Shown here in pieces: positions 9,214 to 18,493 of a DNA stretch of 64,000 nt; position 1 is the stretch's first letter; each line of letters begins with the position of its first letter. The DNA comes from Sulfurimonas sp. (GTDB lineage: Bacteria > Campylobacterota > Campylobacteria > Campylobacterales > Sulfurimonadaceae), in assembly GCA_028687935.1 (NCBI GenBank), contig JAQTZE010000001.1, forward strand, positions 124,001-188,000, given 5' to 3'. The notes under the pieces were generated by a model. That model was not told the origin of the DNA, did not search any database, and saw only the letters and a list, made by a program, of their open reading frames with translations. A program made the position numbers and the translations under genes.

Positions 9214-9416
9214 AGGTCTTAAATAAAGGACAAACGCAACATAAAGTAGAGCCTCTGTGTGCAATAATATGAAACTAGAGTAGCCCAAAATGTACGAATG
9301 TAAACAATCCTCAAACGCAATGATATATTCTGAAGATAAAAAGAATTTTTTTTACGATTCATGCATTATAATGGCGGATTCCATTGACGTAAAAATTTAA
9401 TAATCAGGGTAAGTAT
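9214..9416. other. Intergenic region upstream of the biotin carboxylase gene
   Basis: About 200 bases without a gene. It contains two AAACGCA words outside any coding frame (near 9231 and 9313), which shows the word is not only a codon effect. A T-rich tract precedes a clear -10 box at its right end. Confidence 0.6.
9367..9372 (+). promoter_or_regulatory. Probable sigma70 -10 box (TATAAT)
   Basis: TATAAT within TGCATTATAATGG lies 45 bases before the accC ATG. An extended TG is a few bases upstream, and a T-rich tract replaces a -35 box, as is usual in Campylobacterota. Confidence 0.55.
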
Positions 9417-10886
9417 ATGAAAAAAATCTCTAAAATTTTAATAGCCAACAGAGGCGAGATAGCGCTTCGAATCATTAGAGCTTGTAAAGAGCTCTCCATC
9501 AAGTCAGTCGTCGTCTTTTCTGAGGCCGATGTCAACGGTGTCTGGGTATCAAGAGCGGATGAGTGTTATCCAATCGTGGGCAACCCTATAGACGCCTATC
9601 TCAAATATGACAAAATCATCGATATAGCAAAAAAGACAAAATGTGATGCGATACACCCTGGTTATGGATTTTTGTCTGAGAGTGCTGAGTTCGCGCAGGC
9701 TTGTGCTGATAACGGCATCATCTTTATCGGTCCAAAACCTGATCATATCGCACTCTTTGGGGACAAAATGGCTTCTAAAGTCGCTATGAAAAAGATAGGC
9801 GTTCCAGTGCTTGAGGGAACAGATACGCCACTTATCAACAAAGACGAAGGCGAGAGAATCGCTATAGAGATAGGTTTTCCGGTTATCATCAAGGCTGCGT
9901 TTGGCGGCGGTGGACGAGGAATGCGTATCGTTCGCAGTGCCGAAGAGTTTTCAAATATGTTTGACTCTGCAACAAACGAAGCTATTAAATATTTTGGCAA
10001 AGGTGAAGTTTTCATCGAAAAATATGTTGAAAATCCTCGCCATATCGAGATTCAAGTTGTAGCGGATAGTTATGGCAACGTTGTCCACCTTGGCGAGCGT
10101 GACTGTTCTATCCAAAGACGCCACCAAAAAGTGATCGAGATATCACCATCACCACTTTTAAATGATGCAGTGCGTCAAAAACTCGCAGTCCTCTCTGTAA
10201 ACGCAATGATGCAGCTTGGATATGAGAGTGTCGGTACGATAGAGTTTCTTGTCGATGAAGCGGATAATATCTACTTTATTGAGATGAACACAAGGGTGCA
10301 GGTAGAGCATCCAGTGACAGAGATGACTACGGGTGTGGATATTATCCAGTGGATGATAGAGATCGCGGCAGGTGATAAACTCAAATATTTACAGCATGAG
10401 ATCAAGTTTAGAGGCTACGCAATAGAGTTTAGAATCAACTCCGAAGATCCTCAAAACAACTTTATGCCAACAACGGGAACGGTAAAAAAATACCTCACAC
10501 CTGGCGGACCGGGAGTTAGACTTGACACGAGTCTTTACAGCGGCTATGAACTCCCTACAAACTATGACTCGATGCTTGGAAAACTTATCGTTTTCTCACT
10601 TGATTGGCAGGGAGCAGTTGCAAAAGCGAGACGTGCACTCGATGAGTTTTATATCGAAGGTGTCAAGACAAATATCGTATTGCATAAAGAGATCGTAAGA
10701 GATGAAGGCTTCAAAGCTGGAAAGTTTAACACTGGCTATCTCGATGCCAACCTCAAACAGTTCAATATGGAAGGCGAGAGTTTGGTTGCCCAAGAAGAAG
10801 AAAAAGCAACAAAACTTGCAGATATGATCAAAAAACTCAAATCAAATGATCTCGTAGCGCTCAAAAACGACTTTATGCTTTGGTAG
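9417..10886 (+). CDS. accC: Biotin carboxylase subunit (acetyl-CoA, pyruvate or 2-oxoglutarate carboxylase type)
   Basis: A 489-aa ATP-grasp biotin carboxylase. It has the N-terminal ILIANRGEIALRIIRA, HPGYGFLSE near 80, the glycine-rich ATP loop GGGGRGMRIV near 162, FIEMNTRVQVEHPVTE near 289 and the biotin-carboxylase C domain. It has no biotin-carrier domain, and no accB, accA, accD or pycB lies nearby. It could therefore serve fatty-acid synthesis (AccC) or an anaplerotic pyruvate or 2-oxoglutarate carboxylase; the symbol accC states the general type only. It has its own promoter and a following hairpin, so it is probably transcribed alone. Confidence 0.85.
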   Translation: MKKISKILIANRGEIALRIIRACKELSIKSVVVFSEADVNGVWVSRADECYPIVGNPIDAYLKYDKIIDIAKKTKCDAIHPGYGFLSESAEFAQACADNGIIFIGPKPDHIALFGDKMASKVAMKKIGVPVLEGTDTPLINKDEGERIAIEIGFPVIIKAAFGGGGRGMRIVRSAEEFSNMFDSATNEAIKYFGKGEVFIEKYVENPRHIEIQVVADSYGNVVHLGERDCSIQRRHQKVIEISPSPLLNDAVRQKLAVLSVNAMMQLGYESVGTIEFLVDEADNIYFIEMNTRVQVEHPVTEMTTGVDIIQWMIEIAAGDKLKYLQHEIKFRGYAIEFRINSEDPQNNFMPTTGTVKKYLTPGGPGVRLDTSLYSGYELPTNYDSMLGKLIVFSLDWQGAVAKARRALDEFYIEGVKTNIVLHKEIVRDEGFKAGKFNTGYLDANLKQFNMEGESLVAQEEEKATKLADMIKKLKSNDLVALKNDFMLW

Positions 10887-10887
10887 G

Positions 10888-10903
10888 AGAGAGAAATCTC
10901 TCT
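10888..10903 (+). terminator. Possible weak terminator hairpin after accC
   Basis: AGAGAGA and TCTCTCT form a 7-bp stem just after the accC stop with a minimal loop. No long T tract follows, so function is uncertain. It lies between convergent accC and marC. Confidence 0.35.
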
Positions 10904-10930
10904 TCTATCAAGCTCTTCGCAACACTCTTT

Positions 10931-11530
10931 TTAAATCTCCAAAAAGTTTTTTATTCCCGTAAATACAATCTGCGCTGAGAGTGCTGCAAGAAAAAGTCCT
11001 GTGATTTTTGAGATGACTAAGAGTCCTTGTTTGCCGATAATATTTTCAATAAAACTTGAACTATAGAGCATAATACCTATAAGTAAAACAGCGCTCACTA
11101 GCGATAAACTCCCCACCAGCATAGAAGAAGTGTTCTCAAACGTAGCTCCCATAACAAGCAAAATACCAATCGTACCCGGTCCAATAGTAATAGGGATAGC
11201 AAGAGGGACTACTGCGAGTTGCGAGATATCTTTTTTGCCTATGGTTGCGTTTTCCTTATTGCCTTTGACAAGTTCGATCGCCGATACAAAGAGCAAAGCA
11301 CCGGCACCTATACGAAAAGCATCAAGCGTGATGCCAAAGATAGTAAATATGTGTTTTCCAAAAAAAAGAAGAATCAAACTTGCGATGACAACGGAGATAG
11401 TCACCTTAATAGCCAAAGCCTTGCGCTCTTTGATAGTAGCATCTTGTGTGAGTGTTAAAAAAACAGAGAGTACAAAAAATGGAGTCATAATAAAAAATAT
11501 TTTTAAAAATGATGAAATAAATAGTTCCAT
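10931..11530 (-). CDS. MarC-family integral membrane protein
   Basis: A 199-aa protein with about six hydrophobic helices. It has the family pattern FFVLSVFLTLT at the start, RIGAGALLFVSAIELV in the middle, and VPLAIPITIGPGTIG followed by a terminal SKITGLFLAALSAQIV. MarC (UPF0056) proteins are inner-membrane proteins whose transport role is not settled. It lies six bases after the lytic transglycosylase gene on the same strand, so they may be co-transcribed. Confidence 0.88.
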   Translation of the reverse strand: MELFISSFLKIFFIMTPFFVLSVFLTLTQDATIKERKALAIKVTISVVIASLILLFFGKHIFTIFGITLDAFRIGAGALLFVSAIELVKGNKENATIGKKDISQLAVVPLAIPITIGPGTIGILLVMGATFENTSSMLVGSLSLVSAVLLIGIMLYSSSFIENIIGKQGLLVISKITGLFLAALSAQIVFTGIKNFLEI

Positions 11531-11536
11531 AAAATC

Positions 11537-12142
11537 TCAGCTTATACGATAAAAAAGACGCTTTGAGCTGCTCTCATGAGGAAGTAAAAGTTTGCTAAGC
11601 TCTGCCGAGACTTTAGAATAGTAAGCGTTTCCAACGACTTTGCCGTTATAGGCATTGATGGCTTTGTTATTTGTCCCATGTTTTTTGTAACACTCCCACA
11701 ATATACCCGAAGCAATATTGATGTTTGTCTCTTCTTCGAGAAGTGCATTGAGTGAAATACCGCGTGAGGCAAGAGAACTTTTGTGAATATTATTTATCTG
11801 CATCAATCCGATATCAAAACTCGGGTAGCGATTGTTATCTAAAAATGCAATGACCTCTTTAGCTTGACTTTTATTTTGGTTGTCTATTTGGATGACTTTT
11901 GTGTAGGTATCATGAGGGATATTTTTTTGTCTTAACATCGAATAGAGTTTATTTTGCTGTGCTCTTGTGATCTTCTTGTAGTTCACAGAGATCACAAGCG
12001 GACGCAGATTGCTCTCAACCTTTGAAATGGCATATAAAAGCCTCGGCTCAATCCCATAAGCTTGCCCGCTTCGTGTCCAGAGGTTTGCATAAAGCTGCAC
12101 GGAAAGTATTAAAAAGAGTATTGCAAACCAGACTTTTTTCAT
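11537..12142 (-). CDS. Secreted lytic transglycosylase (SLT domain)
   Basis: A 201-aa protein with an N-terminal signal peptide (KKVWFAILFLILSVQLYA). The mature part has a compact SLT fold: GIEPRLLYAISKVESNLRP holds the catalytic Glu, FDIGLMQIN is the second motif, and AINAYNGK ends the core. It should cleave peptidoglycan in the periplasm, as VirB1-like enzymes do. It is divergent from zwf and precedes marC. Confidence 0.85.
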   Translation of the reverse strand: MKKVWFAILFLILSVQLYANLWTRSGQAYGIEPRLLYAISKVESNLRPLVISVNYKKITRAQQNKLYSMLRQKNIPHDTYTKVIQIDNQNKSQAKEVIAFLDNNRYPSFDIGLMQINNIHKSSLASRGISLNALLEEETNINIASGILWECYKKHGTNNKAINAYNGKVVGNAYYSKVSAELSKLLLPHESSSKRLFYRIS

Positions 12143-12282
12143 ACTTTATTGATTCCTTAATACAAATGGTCTTATTGAGACTCTTTAAGCAAAAACAGTT
12201 CCCATTTTTTTAGGTCAATTATTAAGCAATATCTTAGTAAAAAACCCTATTATTTCAGGCACAATAGCGCAAAGGTTATACT

Positions 12283-13746
12283 ATGATTCAAAATAAAATA
12301 TGTGACATTATCATTTTCGGCGGACATGGGGATTTGGCACTGCGCAAACTCATGCCAGCTCTCTACCATCTCTGTCATGACGGACATCTGCCGCAAGAGA
12401 GCAGAATCATTTCGGTCTCTCGCGATGAAGTTTCCCAAGCAGAGCATATCGCGCTCATGGAAGAGAAACTTAAACTCAATCTCAAAGGTGACTGTTTTGA
12501 TGCAGAATACTTTGAGACTTTTAAAAACTATCTTACTTATGTCAAAGCGGATTTGACCCAGAGCAGTTCCTATGAGAAACTTGCAACACTCTTAAAGGGA
12601 GAGGAAGAGAGAGAACGCATCAACTATCTCTCTACTTCACCGGCACTTTTTGGGACGATATGCAAGTCTCTCCATGAGTTTGATCTTATCACGCCACAAT
12701 CACGCGTCGTTTTGGAGAAGCCCATAGGAAGAGATCTTGCATCTTCTCGTGTGATCAATGAAGAAGTCGCGAAACATTTTGCAGAGTCGGCTATCTTTAG
12801 GATAGATCACTATCTTGGAAAAGATACGGTGCAAAATATCCTTGCACTGCGTTTTTCCAATATGCTCTTTGCCCCTATTTGGAACGCTCAGTATATTGAT
12901 CATATACAGATAACTGTCGCTGAGAGTGTCGGTCTTGAAGGGCGATGGGACTACTACAACGAGTATGGCGCGATGCGCGATATGATACAAAACCACCTGA
13001 TGCAGCTTTTGTGTCTGGTGACGATGGAACCGCCATGTTCACTTGATGGAGATGCTGTGCGTGATGAGAAGCTCAAGGTTATCCGCTCACTGCGTCCTAT
13101 AGAGGGTGAAGATCTCACTACTAAAACAGTACGCGGGCAATACAGCGCCGGTGCTATAAACAAAGAGGCAGTTCCCGGATTTTTTGAAGAAGAGGGTGGC
13201 AGTCCAAAGAGTGATACGGAGACTTTTGCAGCGCTTCGCGTAGATATCGACAACTGGCGCTGGTACAATGTGCCTATCTATCTCAGGACTGGCAAACGCA
13301 TGAGCAAACGCTATAGTGAAATCGTGGTGGATTTCAAAGAGATACCACACTCTATATTTCCAAATAAGGGCTCATGTATCGATACAAACAAGCTTGTTAT
13401 CCGTCTGCAACCTGATGAGAGTATCTCGATGTTTATCATGAACAAAGTACCGGGACTCACCGACGGTATGCGTTTGCAAAAGGTTAAACTTGACCTCAAA
13501 GCAGCTGAAGATGCACCGCGTGTCCCTGATGCCTATGAGTATCTGCTTCTTGATGTGGTAAGAAATCATGCGGCACTCTTTATGCGTCGTGATGAGGTTG
13601 AAGCGGCTTGGACATGGGCAGATACTATCCTCGATGGCTGGTGTAAAAATGAGATAAAACCCAAGCCTTATCCTGCGGGTACAAATGGACCTGCAGCCTC
13701 GATTGCAATGATAGAAAAAGATGGAAGAAGCTGGTATGGCGAATAA
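12283..13746 (+). CDS. zwf: Glucose-6-phosphate 1-dehydrogenase
   Basis: First enzyme of the Entner-Doudoroff and oxidative pentose phosphate routes; it oxidises glucose-6-P to 6-phosphogluconolactone with NAD(P)+. The length of 487 aa is normal. The dinucleotide loop reads GGHGDLALRKL at about 12-22, with His where Ala or Ser is usual. The substrate motif RIDHYLGKDTVQNIL is near 173. It heads the operon zwf-pgl-edd-eda, whose members overlap. The operon sits beside glycogen genes, so glucose-6-P from the glucan store is its likely feed. Confidence 0.95.
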   Translation: MIQNKICDIIIFGGHGDLALRKLMPALYHLCHDGHLPQESRIISVSRDEVSQAEHIALMEEKLKLNLKGDCFDAEYFETFKNYLTYVKADLTQSSSYEKLATLLKGEEERERINYLSTSPALFGTICKSLHEFDLITPQSRVVLEKPIGRDLASSRVINEEVAKHFAESAIFRIDHYLGKDTVQNILALRFSNMLFAPIWNAQYIDHIQITVAESVGLEGRWDYYNEYGAMRDMIQNHLMQLLCLVTMEPPCSLDGDAVRDEKLKVIRSLRPIEGEDLTTKTVRGQYSAGAINKEAVPGFFEEEGGSPKSDTETFAALRVDIDNWRWYNVPIYLRTGKRMSKRYSEIVVDFKEIPHSIFPNKGSCIDTNKLVIRLQPDESISMFIMNKVPGLTDGMRLQKVKLDLKAAEDAPRVPDAYEYLLLDVVRNHAALFMRRDEVEAAWTWADTILDGWCKNEIKPKPYPAGTNGPAASIAMIEKDGRSWYGE

Positions 13747-14437
13747 TTATTATGAATTAAGCGAGTTTGACTCCAAAGAAAAACTCGTAGATACTCTTGC
13801 CAAAAAAATTATTTATAAACTCTCTTTGGCGATAGAAGATAAAGGTCATGCTTCTATTGCGTTTTCAGGTGGTTCTACACCCAAAAAACTCTTTACAGCA
13901 CTCTCAAACCTTGCGTTTGATTGGGAGAGAGTCACTGTCACTTTGGTCGATGAGCGCTGGGTTGATACTCAGAGTGAACAAAGTAATGAAAAACTACTCA
14001 AAACCTATCTTCTGCAAAATCATGCTTCCAAAGCAAACTTTATCCCACTCAAAAACGCAGCTACGCGTGCGAAAGATGGAGTTGTAGATCTTCAAATATC
14101 TTTGGGAGAAACTATCAAACACCTTGATGTGGTTCTCCTTGGAATGGGTGAAGATGCACACACAGCTTCATTTTTTCCAAACGCAGCAGAGTTAGAATTT
14201 GCTCTCAATACTAAGGACTTCTGTTGTGCAACAACTGCGTCGGTAGAGCCAAAAGAGCGTATGACACTCTCTCGTCTTTTTTTACTCGGGGCAAATACTC
14301 TGATTTTACATATCGAAGGACAAAAGAAAAAAGAGATCTTCCTAAACGCAGCTACGTCTGATGATACAAATAGAATGCCTATCATCGCTATGATGCAACA
14401 AACAAATCCACTCTTAGAGGTTTACTATGCAGACTAA
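13736..14437 (+). CDS. pgl: 6-phosphogluconolactonase
   Basis: Hydrolyses 6-phosphogluconolactone to 6-phosphogluconate. It has the SugL/DevB-type motifs AFSGGSTPKKLF, VTLVDERWV and LLGMGEDAHTASFFP. The frame is open from 13721, but the ATG at 13736 overlaps the end of zwf by 11 bases and gives the usual N-terminus (233 aa). It overlaps edd by 11 bases, so translation is likely coupled. Confidence 0.92.
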   Translation: MANNYYELSEFDSKEKLVDTLAKKIIYKLSLAIEDKGHASIAFSGGSTPKKLFTALSNLAFDWERVTVTLVDERWVDTQSEQSNEKLLKTYLLQNHASKANFIPLKNAATRAKDGVVDLQISLGETIKHLDVVLLGMGEDAHTASFFPNAAELEFALNTKDFCCATTASVEPKERMTLSRLFLLGANTLILHIEGQKKKEIFLNAATSDDTNRMPIIAMMQQTNPLLEVYYAD

Positions 14438-16262
14438 CCCAAAACTCGTCGAAGTCACAAACGCAATCATCGAGCGCTCCAAAAAATCACGCAAAATCTA
14501 TCTTGAACGTATCGAAGCCGCACACCATCAAACGGTAGAACGTGCACACCTTGGATGTAGCAATTTGGCTCATGCAATGGCTCCGTGCGCCGCGCATGAG
14601 AAAGCGCATTTGGAGTCGATGGAGAGAGAAAATATCGCGATCATCTCAGCGTATAACGATATGCTCTCGGCACATCAGCCCTTTGCTACCTATCCTTCAC
14701 TTATCAAGCGTGCACTCGCTCTCAAAGGGGCAACAGCACAGTTTGCTGGCGGAGTTCCCGCTATGTGTGATGGTGTAACGCAGTCACAACCAGGGATGGA
14801 GCTGAGTCTTTTTTCTCGTGACACTATCGCTATGAGTACGGCAGTAGGGCTTGCGCACAATATGTTTGATGGCGCTGTGATGCTTGGCGTTTGTGACAAA
14901 ATAGTTCCAGGTATGTTTATCGGTGCGATGAATTTTGGACATCTGCCAGTCGTCTTTGCTCCTGCTGGCCCTATGCCCTCAGGTATCTCCAATGCAGAAA
15001 AAGCAGCCGTGCGCCAAGAGTTTGCACAAGGCAAAGTTGGCGAGGCGGAACTGCTCAAAGCAGAGAGTGCTTCGTATCACTCTGCTGGAACGTGTACTTT
15101 TTATGGCACGGCAAACTCCAACCAGATGCTTATGGAGATCATGGGATTGCATCTACCAGGAAGCTCGTTTGTCAACACAAATACACCACTTCGTGATGCC
15201 CTCACAGAAGCCGCAGCGCTCAAACTCTTGGAGCTCAGCCCTCTTGGCAAAAACTATATGCCAATAGGTCGTATGATAGATGAGAAGAGTATCGTAAACG
15301 CAGTCGTCGGACTTCTCACAACAGGCGGCTCTACAAACCATACTATCCACCTTATCGCAATGGCGCGCTCATGTGGTATCGTGCTTACGTGGGATGACTT
15401 TGACACACTCTCAAGCATCACACCACTTCTGTGTAAGATGTATCCAAACGGCAGCGCTGATGTCAACCACTTTCACAGTGCAGGCGGTATGCCGGTGGTT
15501 ATCTCCAAACTTCTTGATGCAGGACTTTTGCATGAAGATGTCAATACTATCATGGGCAAGGGTCTGCGAAACTATATCCAAGAGCCTTATCTCGAAAATG
15601 GCGTTTTGCACTTTAGAGCATCAAGCGGACGCAGCAGAGATATCGAGGTCATCAGCAGTGTCTCTGAGCCATTTAGCAAAGAGGGCGGACTGAAAGTTTT
15701 AGAGGGTAATATCGGACGTAGCGTCATCAAAACTTCAGCTCTCAAAGTTGCCAACAGAGTCATCACCGCACCTGCGAAAGTATTTTTATCCCAAGAAGCA
15801 CTCAAAGAGGCTTTTAGTAGAGGTGAATTGGAGATGGATTTTGTAGCAGTTCTCCCGTATCAAGGTCCAAAATCAAACGGTATGCCAGAACTCCATGGAC
15901 TGCTTCCTTCGATGGGCGCACTGCAAGATAAAGGTTTTAAAGTCGCTATCATCACAGACGGAAGAATGTCGGGCGCTTCGGGTAAAGTCGCTTCTGCGAT
16001 ACATCTTTGTCCTGAGGCAAAAGACGGCGGTGTGATAGGCAAGATAAAAGACGGGGACATCATCACGCTTGACTGTGATAAAGGGATACTTAGCGTTGAT
16101 ATTGCAGAGAATGTCTTGAAAAACCGTGTTGTTGCAGTACCTAAACTTCTACAAAACAGACACGGTGTCGGACGCGAACTCTTTGCGATGATGCGCCAAA
16201 GTGTAAACGCAGCAGAAGAGGGTGCTTGTACATTCGCACTTCCAGGAGAAGAGATATGCTAA
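14427..16262 (+). CDS. edd: Phosphogluconate dehydratase
   Basis: Fe-S dehydratase that turns 6-phosphogluconate into 2-keto-3-deoxy-6-phosphogluconate. At 611 aa it has the full IlvD/Edd length. Cluster cysteines and family motifs are visible: GGVPAMCDGVTQSQPGMELS, VMLGVCDKIVPG, SAGTCTFYGTANSNQM and TGGSTNHTIHL, then RMSGASGKV near the end. It overlaps pgl upstream and eda downstream. The ED route is patchy in Campylobacterota, so the complete operon is notable. Confidence 0.95.
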   Translation: MQTNPKLVEVTNAIIERSKKSRKIYLERIEAAHHQTVERAHLGCSNLAHAMAPCAAHEKAHLESMERENIAIISAYNDMLSAHQPFATYPSLIKRALALKGATAQFAGGVPAMCDGVTQSQPGMELSLFSRDTIAMSTAVGLAHNMFDGAVMLGVCDKIVPGMFIGAMNFGHLPVVFAPAGPMPSGISNAEKAAVRQEFAQGKVGEAELLKAESASYHSAGTCTFYGTANSNQMLMEIMGLHLPGSSFVNTNTPLRDALTEAAALKLLELSPLGKNYMPIGRMIDEKSIVNAVVGLLTTGGSTNHTIHLIAMARSCGIVLTWDDFDTLSSITPLLCKMYPNGSADVNHFHSAGGMPVVISKLLDAGLLHEDVNTIMGKGLRNYIQEPYLENGVLHFRASSGRSRDIEVISSVSEPFSKEGGLKVLEGNIGRSVIKTSALKVANRVITAPAKVFLSQEALKEAFSRGELEMDFVAVLPYQGPKSNGMPELHGLLPSMGALQDKGFKVAIITDGRMSGASGKVASAIHLCPEAKDGGVIGKIKDGDIITLDCDKGILSVDIAENVLKNRVVAVPKLLQNRHGVGRELFAMMRQSVNAAEEGACTFALPGEEIC

Positions 16263-16876
16263 CTGCCCGTAAAGTGATGCAAGTCTCACCAATCATCCCT
16301 GTCATCAGTGTGCAGAGTGTCGAAGAATCATTGCGTTTGGCGGAAGCTTTGGTGCTTGGCGGTGTCAGTATCTTCGAGATAACACTGCGTACCTCTTGCG
16401 CACTTGATGCTATAAAAGCCGTCGCACATGAGTTTCCAGAAGCTATGACTGGGGCTGGGACTGTACTAAACGCAGATCAGTTTAAGCGTGTCGAAGATAT
16501 GGGAGCGCGTTTTGCGATCAGTCCAGGTTTGACTGATGAGTTGGCTGTATTTCAGAACTCCATCCCGCTACTTCCAGGGGTTGCAACTGCAAGTGAAATC
16601 ATGCAAGGTCTCTCTTTGGGCTATGATGCCTTTAAACTTTTCCCTGCAAATATCGTAGGAGGAGTTGAAGCTCTTAAAGCCTTCGGCGCACCTTTTAAAG
16701 ATGTCGTCTTTTGCCCAACAGGAGGCGTAAACGCAGCTAATGCAAAAGAGTATCTGGCTTTAGAAAATGTTCTATGTGTAGGTGGAAGCTGGATCGTCCC
16801 GAGTAAGCTTATACAAGAGCAGAACTTTAAAGAGATCACGAGAATCACACAAGAGGCACTGCTGGCTCTACAGTAG
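16256..16876 (+). CDS. eda: KDPG/KHG aldolase
   Basis: Class I aldolase that splits 2-keto-3-deoxy-6-phosphogluconate into pyruvate and glyceraldehyde-3-P. Key parts are FEITLRT (catalytic Glu), GAGTVLN, SPGLTDEL, and FKLFPANIVGG, whose Lys forms the Schiff base, then FCPTGGVN. The frame opens at a TTG at 16226, but the ATG at 16256, within ATGCTAA over the edd stop, gives the family start (206 aa). It closes the ED operon; repeats follow immediately. Confidence 0.93.
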   Translation: MLTARKVMQVSPIIPVISVQSVEESLRLAEALVLGGVSIFEITLRTSCALDAIKAVAHEFPEAMTGAGTVLNADQFKRVEDMGARFAISPGLTDELAVFQNSIPLLPGVATASEIMQGLSLGYDAFKLFPANIVGGVEALKAFGAPFKDVVFCPTGGVNAANAKEYLALENVLCVGGSWIVPSKLIQEQNFKEITRITQEALLALQ

Positions 16877-17181
16877 CTCATAATATTTTTCGTCATCTGC
16901 CCCATAGGAAACTTGGGGTGCTGAACTTGCTCGTCACCTGCCCCGTAGGAAATGCCCTTGAGGTGCTGAACTTGTCTGTCACTCTGAACTTATCCGTCAC
17001 CCTGAACTTGATTCAGGGTCTCCTGCGTTCTTCCTAAAAATTAAACGTCATAAATATCACATCGTAATAACTCTATCATTCAAATAAACATATCTTGTGT
17101 CAATTAATTCTGAATTATCGGGTTATTTAATATATAATGTTTGTTGAGTAAATGCTTAAATGATAAAGGAGAAAAATATTG
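16877..17181. other. Intergenic region with degenerate repeats and a promoter-like right end
   Basis: About 300 bases with no gene. The left half is the repeat cluster described separately. The right half is AT-rich with TATATAATG near 17131-17139, a plausible -10 box for the lipoprotein gene, and ends with its AAAGGAGA ribosome site. Confidence 0.55.
16891..17027. repeat. Cluster of degenerate CGTCAyCTG...CTGAACTTG repeats
   Basis: Two long units (16891-16929 and 16932-16974) share CGTCAxCTGCCCC, TAGGAAA and GGTGCTGAACTTG. A short third piece (about 16976-16991) keeps CTGTCACTCTGAACTT. The fourth unit (16995-17027) is the classic dispersed element with the inverted repeat ACCCTGAA/TTCAGGGT at 16999-17019. 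It looks like an intergenic stem-loop repeat that multiplied locally and decayed. It might end transcription after eda. Confidence 0.7.
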
Positions 17182-17613
17182 ATGAAAATTTTAATTTCTA
17201 TACTGGTTCTTTTATTCCTAAGCGGATGTGTTCATAAAATGCAAGTAGTTAATTTTGAAACAGGTACAGTTTTGGATGCTGAATATAATAAAGCAAATCG
17301 AATGGTTACAGTAGTTATGCCAAACGGAGAGGTTTTAACAGGACAATATAGTCCTGTAAGCAATGCTAGTTTTAGTATTGGAAATACATTTGGTAGTACG
17401 ACTGCTTATTCTGGAATTTCAAACGCAACAGCTTATGGTAGTTCAACATCTTATGCTGTCACATCTGGAGGCGCTTCAAATGCCTATGCATTGCTTAGAA
17501 GCAATACAAGCAAATTGATGATGGAAGTTATTGTTCAGTACAGCGAATGGAATGGTCATGGATTTGGTGAAGCGAGAACAAATGACGAACAACGCTTTAA
17601 AGTACAGTTTTGA
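17182..17613 (+). CDS. Small putative lipoprotein, Ser/Ala/Gly/Thr-rich
   Basis: 143 aa from the ATG at 17182, placed 9 bases after AAAGGAGA; the TTG at 17179 is less likely. The signal ILISILVLLFLSGC ends in a lipobox with Cys as the lipidated residue. The mature part starts VHKMQVVNFETGTVLDAEYN, which resembles a small beta-sheet lipoprotein. It then has a low-complexity Ser-Ala-Thr-Tyr-Gly stretch (about 65-105) and a last part with VIVQYSEWNGHGFGEARTN. Function unknown; it probably sits in the cell envelope. Confidence 0.75.
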   Translation: MKILISILVLLFLSGCVHKMQVVNFETGTVLDAEYNKANRMVTVVMPNGEVLTGQYSPVSNASFSIGNTFGSTTAYSGISNATAYGSSTSYAVTSGGASNAYALLRSNTSKLMMEVIVQYSEWNGHGFGEARTNDEQRFKVQF

Positions 17614-17667
17614 TTTATCTAACGAAATCTAGGAGAGACATAAGTTGCCCTGTATAACAAAGAAAAT

Positions 17668-18315
17668 ATGAAAAATTTGAAAATTAATTTAAAAGACACA
17701 AAGTTATTTACATTATATTTTTATGAATTATGGTGGCTTGCTCATTCAATATGTAAAAAGTGTGACAACTTATTTGAAGAAACAAAAATTCCTGATAAGG
17801 GTTTTGTAATGCAAGTAAACCCTGAAATACACTCTATTATAGCTTCACTACTTTCGGATGCATCAAATATTAAAAAGCTTATCGATACTCCTATGGGAAA
17901 ACTTCGTGGTGAATCTTCTACTCAAGCTAAACTACGAAAAGAAAGAGCAGAATTGCTAAATAAAAATATTAAATCAGTTGAACTGACTGAAATGTTAAAT
18001 CATAAAATTAGAAATACACTAGAACATTTTGATGAATACCTAGATGAAGCTAATTTAAAATTTAGTCGAGATACACAACCTTTATCACCAATGGCAGCAT
18101 ATAATATGGTTTTTTCACATTGGGAGGTAACGAGCCCAAGAGTTTATCCTATTCGTTTATATATTTCTTCTGAACGCAAATTTTATAACATGAAATGGAG
18201 TGTTGATATTGGGAAGATTTACGAAGAAGCAACAGCAATTTTATCAGATTTAAAAAAGCTACCTGAATTTTCTCAAAATGAAGATTTAGGAGGCTTAATG
18301 CTTAGACTAGATTGA
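17668..18315 (+). CDS. Hypothetical protein with a HEPN-like RNxxxH motif
   Basis: A 215-aa, AT-rich, probably all-helical soluble protein. I do not recognise a named family. The region LNHKIRNTLEHFDEYLDE contains Arg115-Asn116 and His120, an RX4H pattern like the active site of HEPN RNases, set in a predicted helix. The ribosome site is weak. The gene contains no AAACGCA word, unlike most neighbours, and lies beside a RhuM gene and duplicated DNA, all of which suggest recent acquisition. The HEPN assignment is tentative; the motif could arise by chance. Confidence 0.65.
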   Translation: MKNLKINLKDTKLFTLYFYELWWLAHSICKKCDNLFEETKIPDKGFVMQVNPEIHSIIASLLSDASNIKKLIDTPMGKLRGESSTQAKLRKERAELLNKNIKSVELTEMLNHKIRNTLEHFDEYLDEANLKFSRDTQPLSPMAAYNMVFSHWEVTSPRVYPIRLYISSERKFYNMKWSVDIGKIYEEATAILSDLKKLPEFSQNEDLGGLMLRLD

Positions 18316-18421
18316 TACAAGCACATAAAAAAATATAGGATAATAAATTACAATTCTGTTGATTTATTAGCTCATTTTAAATGCATTCATGTTTAGAAAC
18401 TCACTTTTTGTATTTATTTGA

Positions 18422-18470
18422 AGAGAAAAGCAATATTTTTCGCGACACAAAGAGTGTCGGGCTTCTCTTG
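18422..18470. repeat. Nested inverted repeat
   Basis: Inner stem CGACAC-AAAGA-GTGTCG (18444-18460) and outer arms AAGAGAA (18422-18428) and TTCTCTT (18464-18470). It could be a terminator for the preceding gene or the end of a mobile segment. Confidence 0.5.
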
Positions 18471-18493
18471 TTGTGACAATCCGAACTTAGATA

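Noticed and set aside
16877-17181. A small RNA or CRISPR-like array in the repeats after eda
   Set aside because: Units are few, uneven and lack regular spacers; there are no cas genes.
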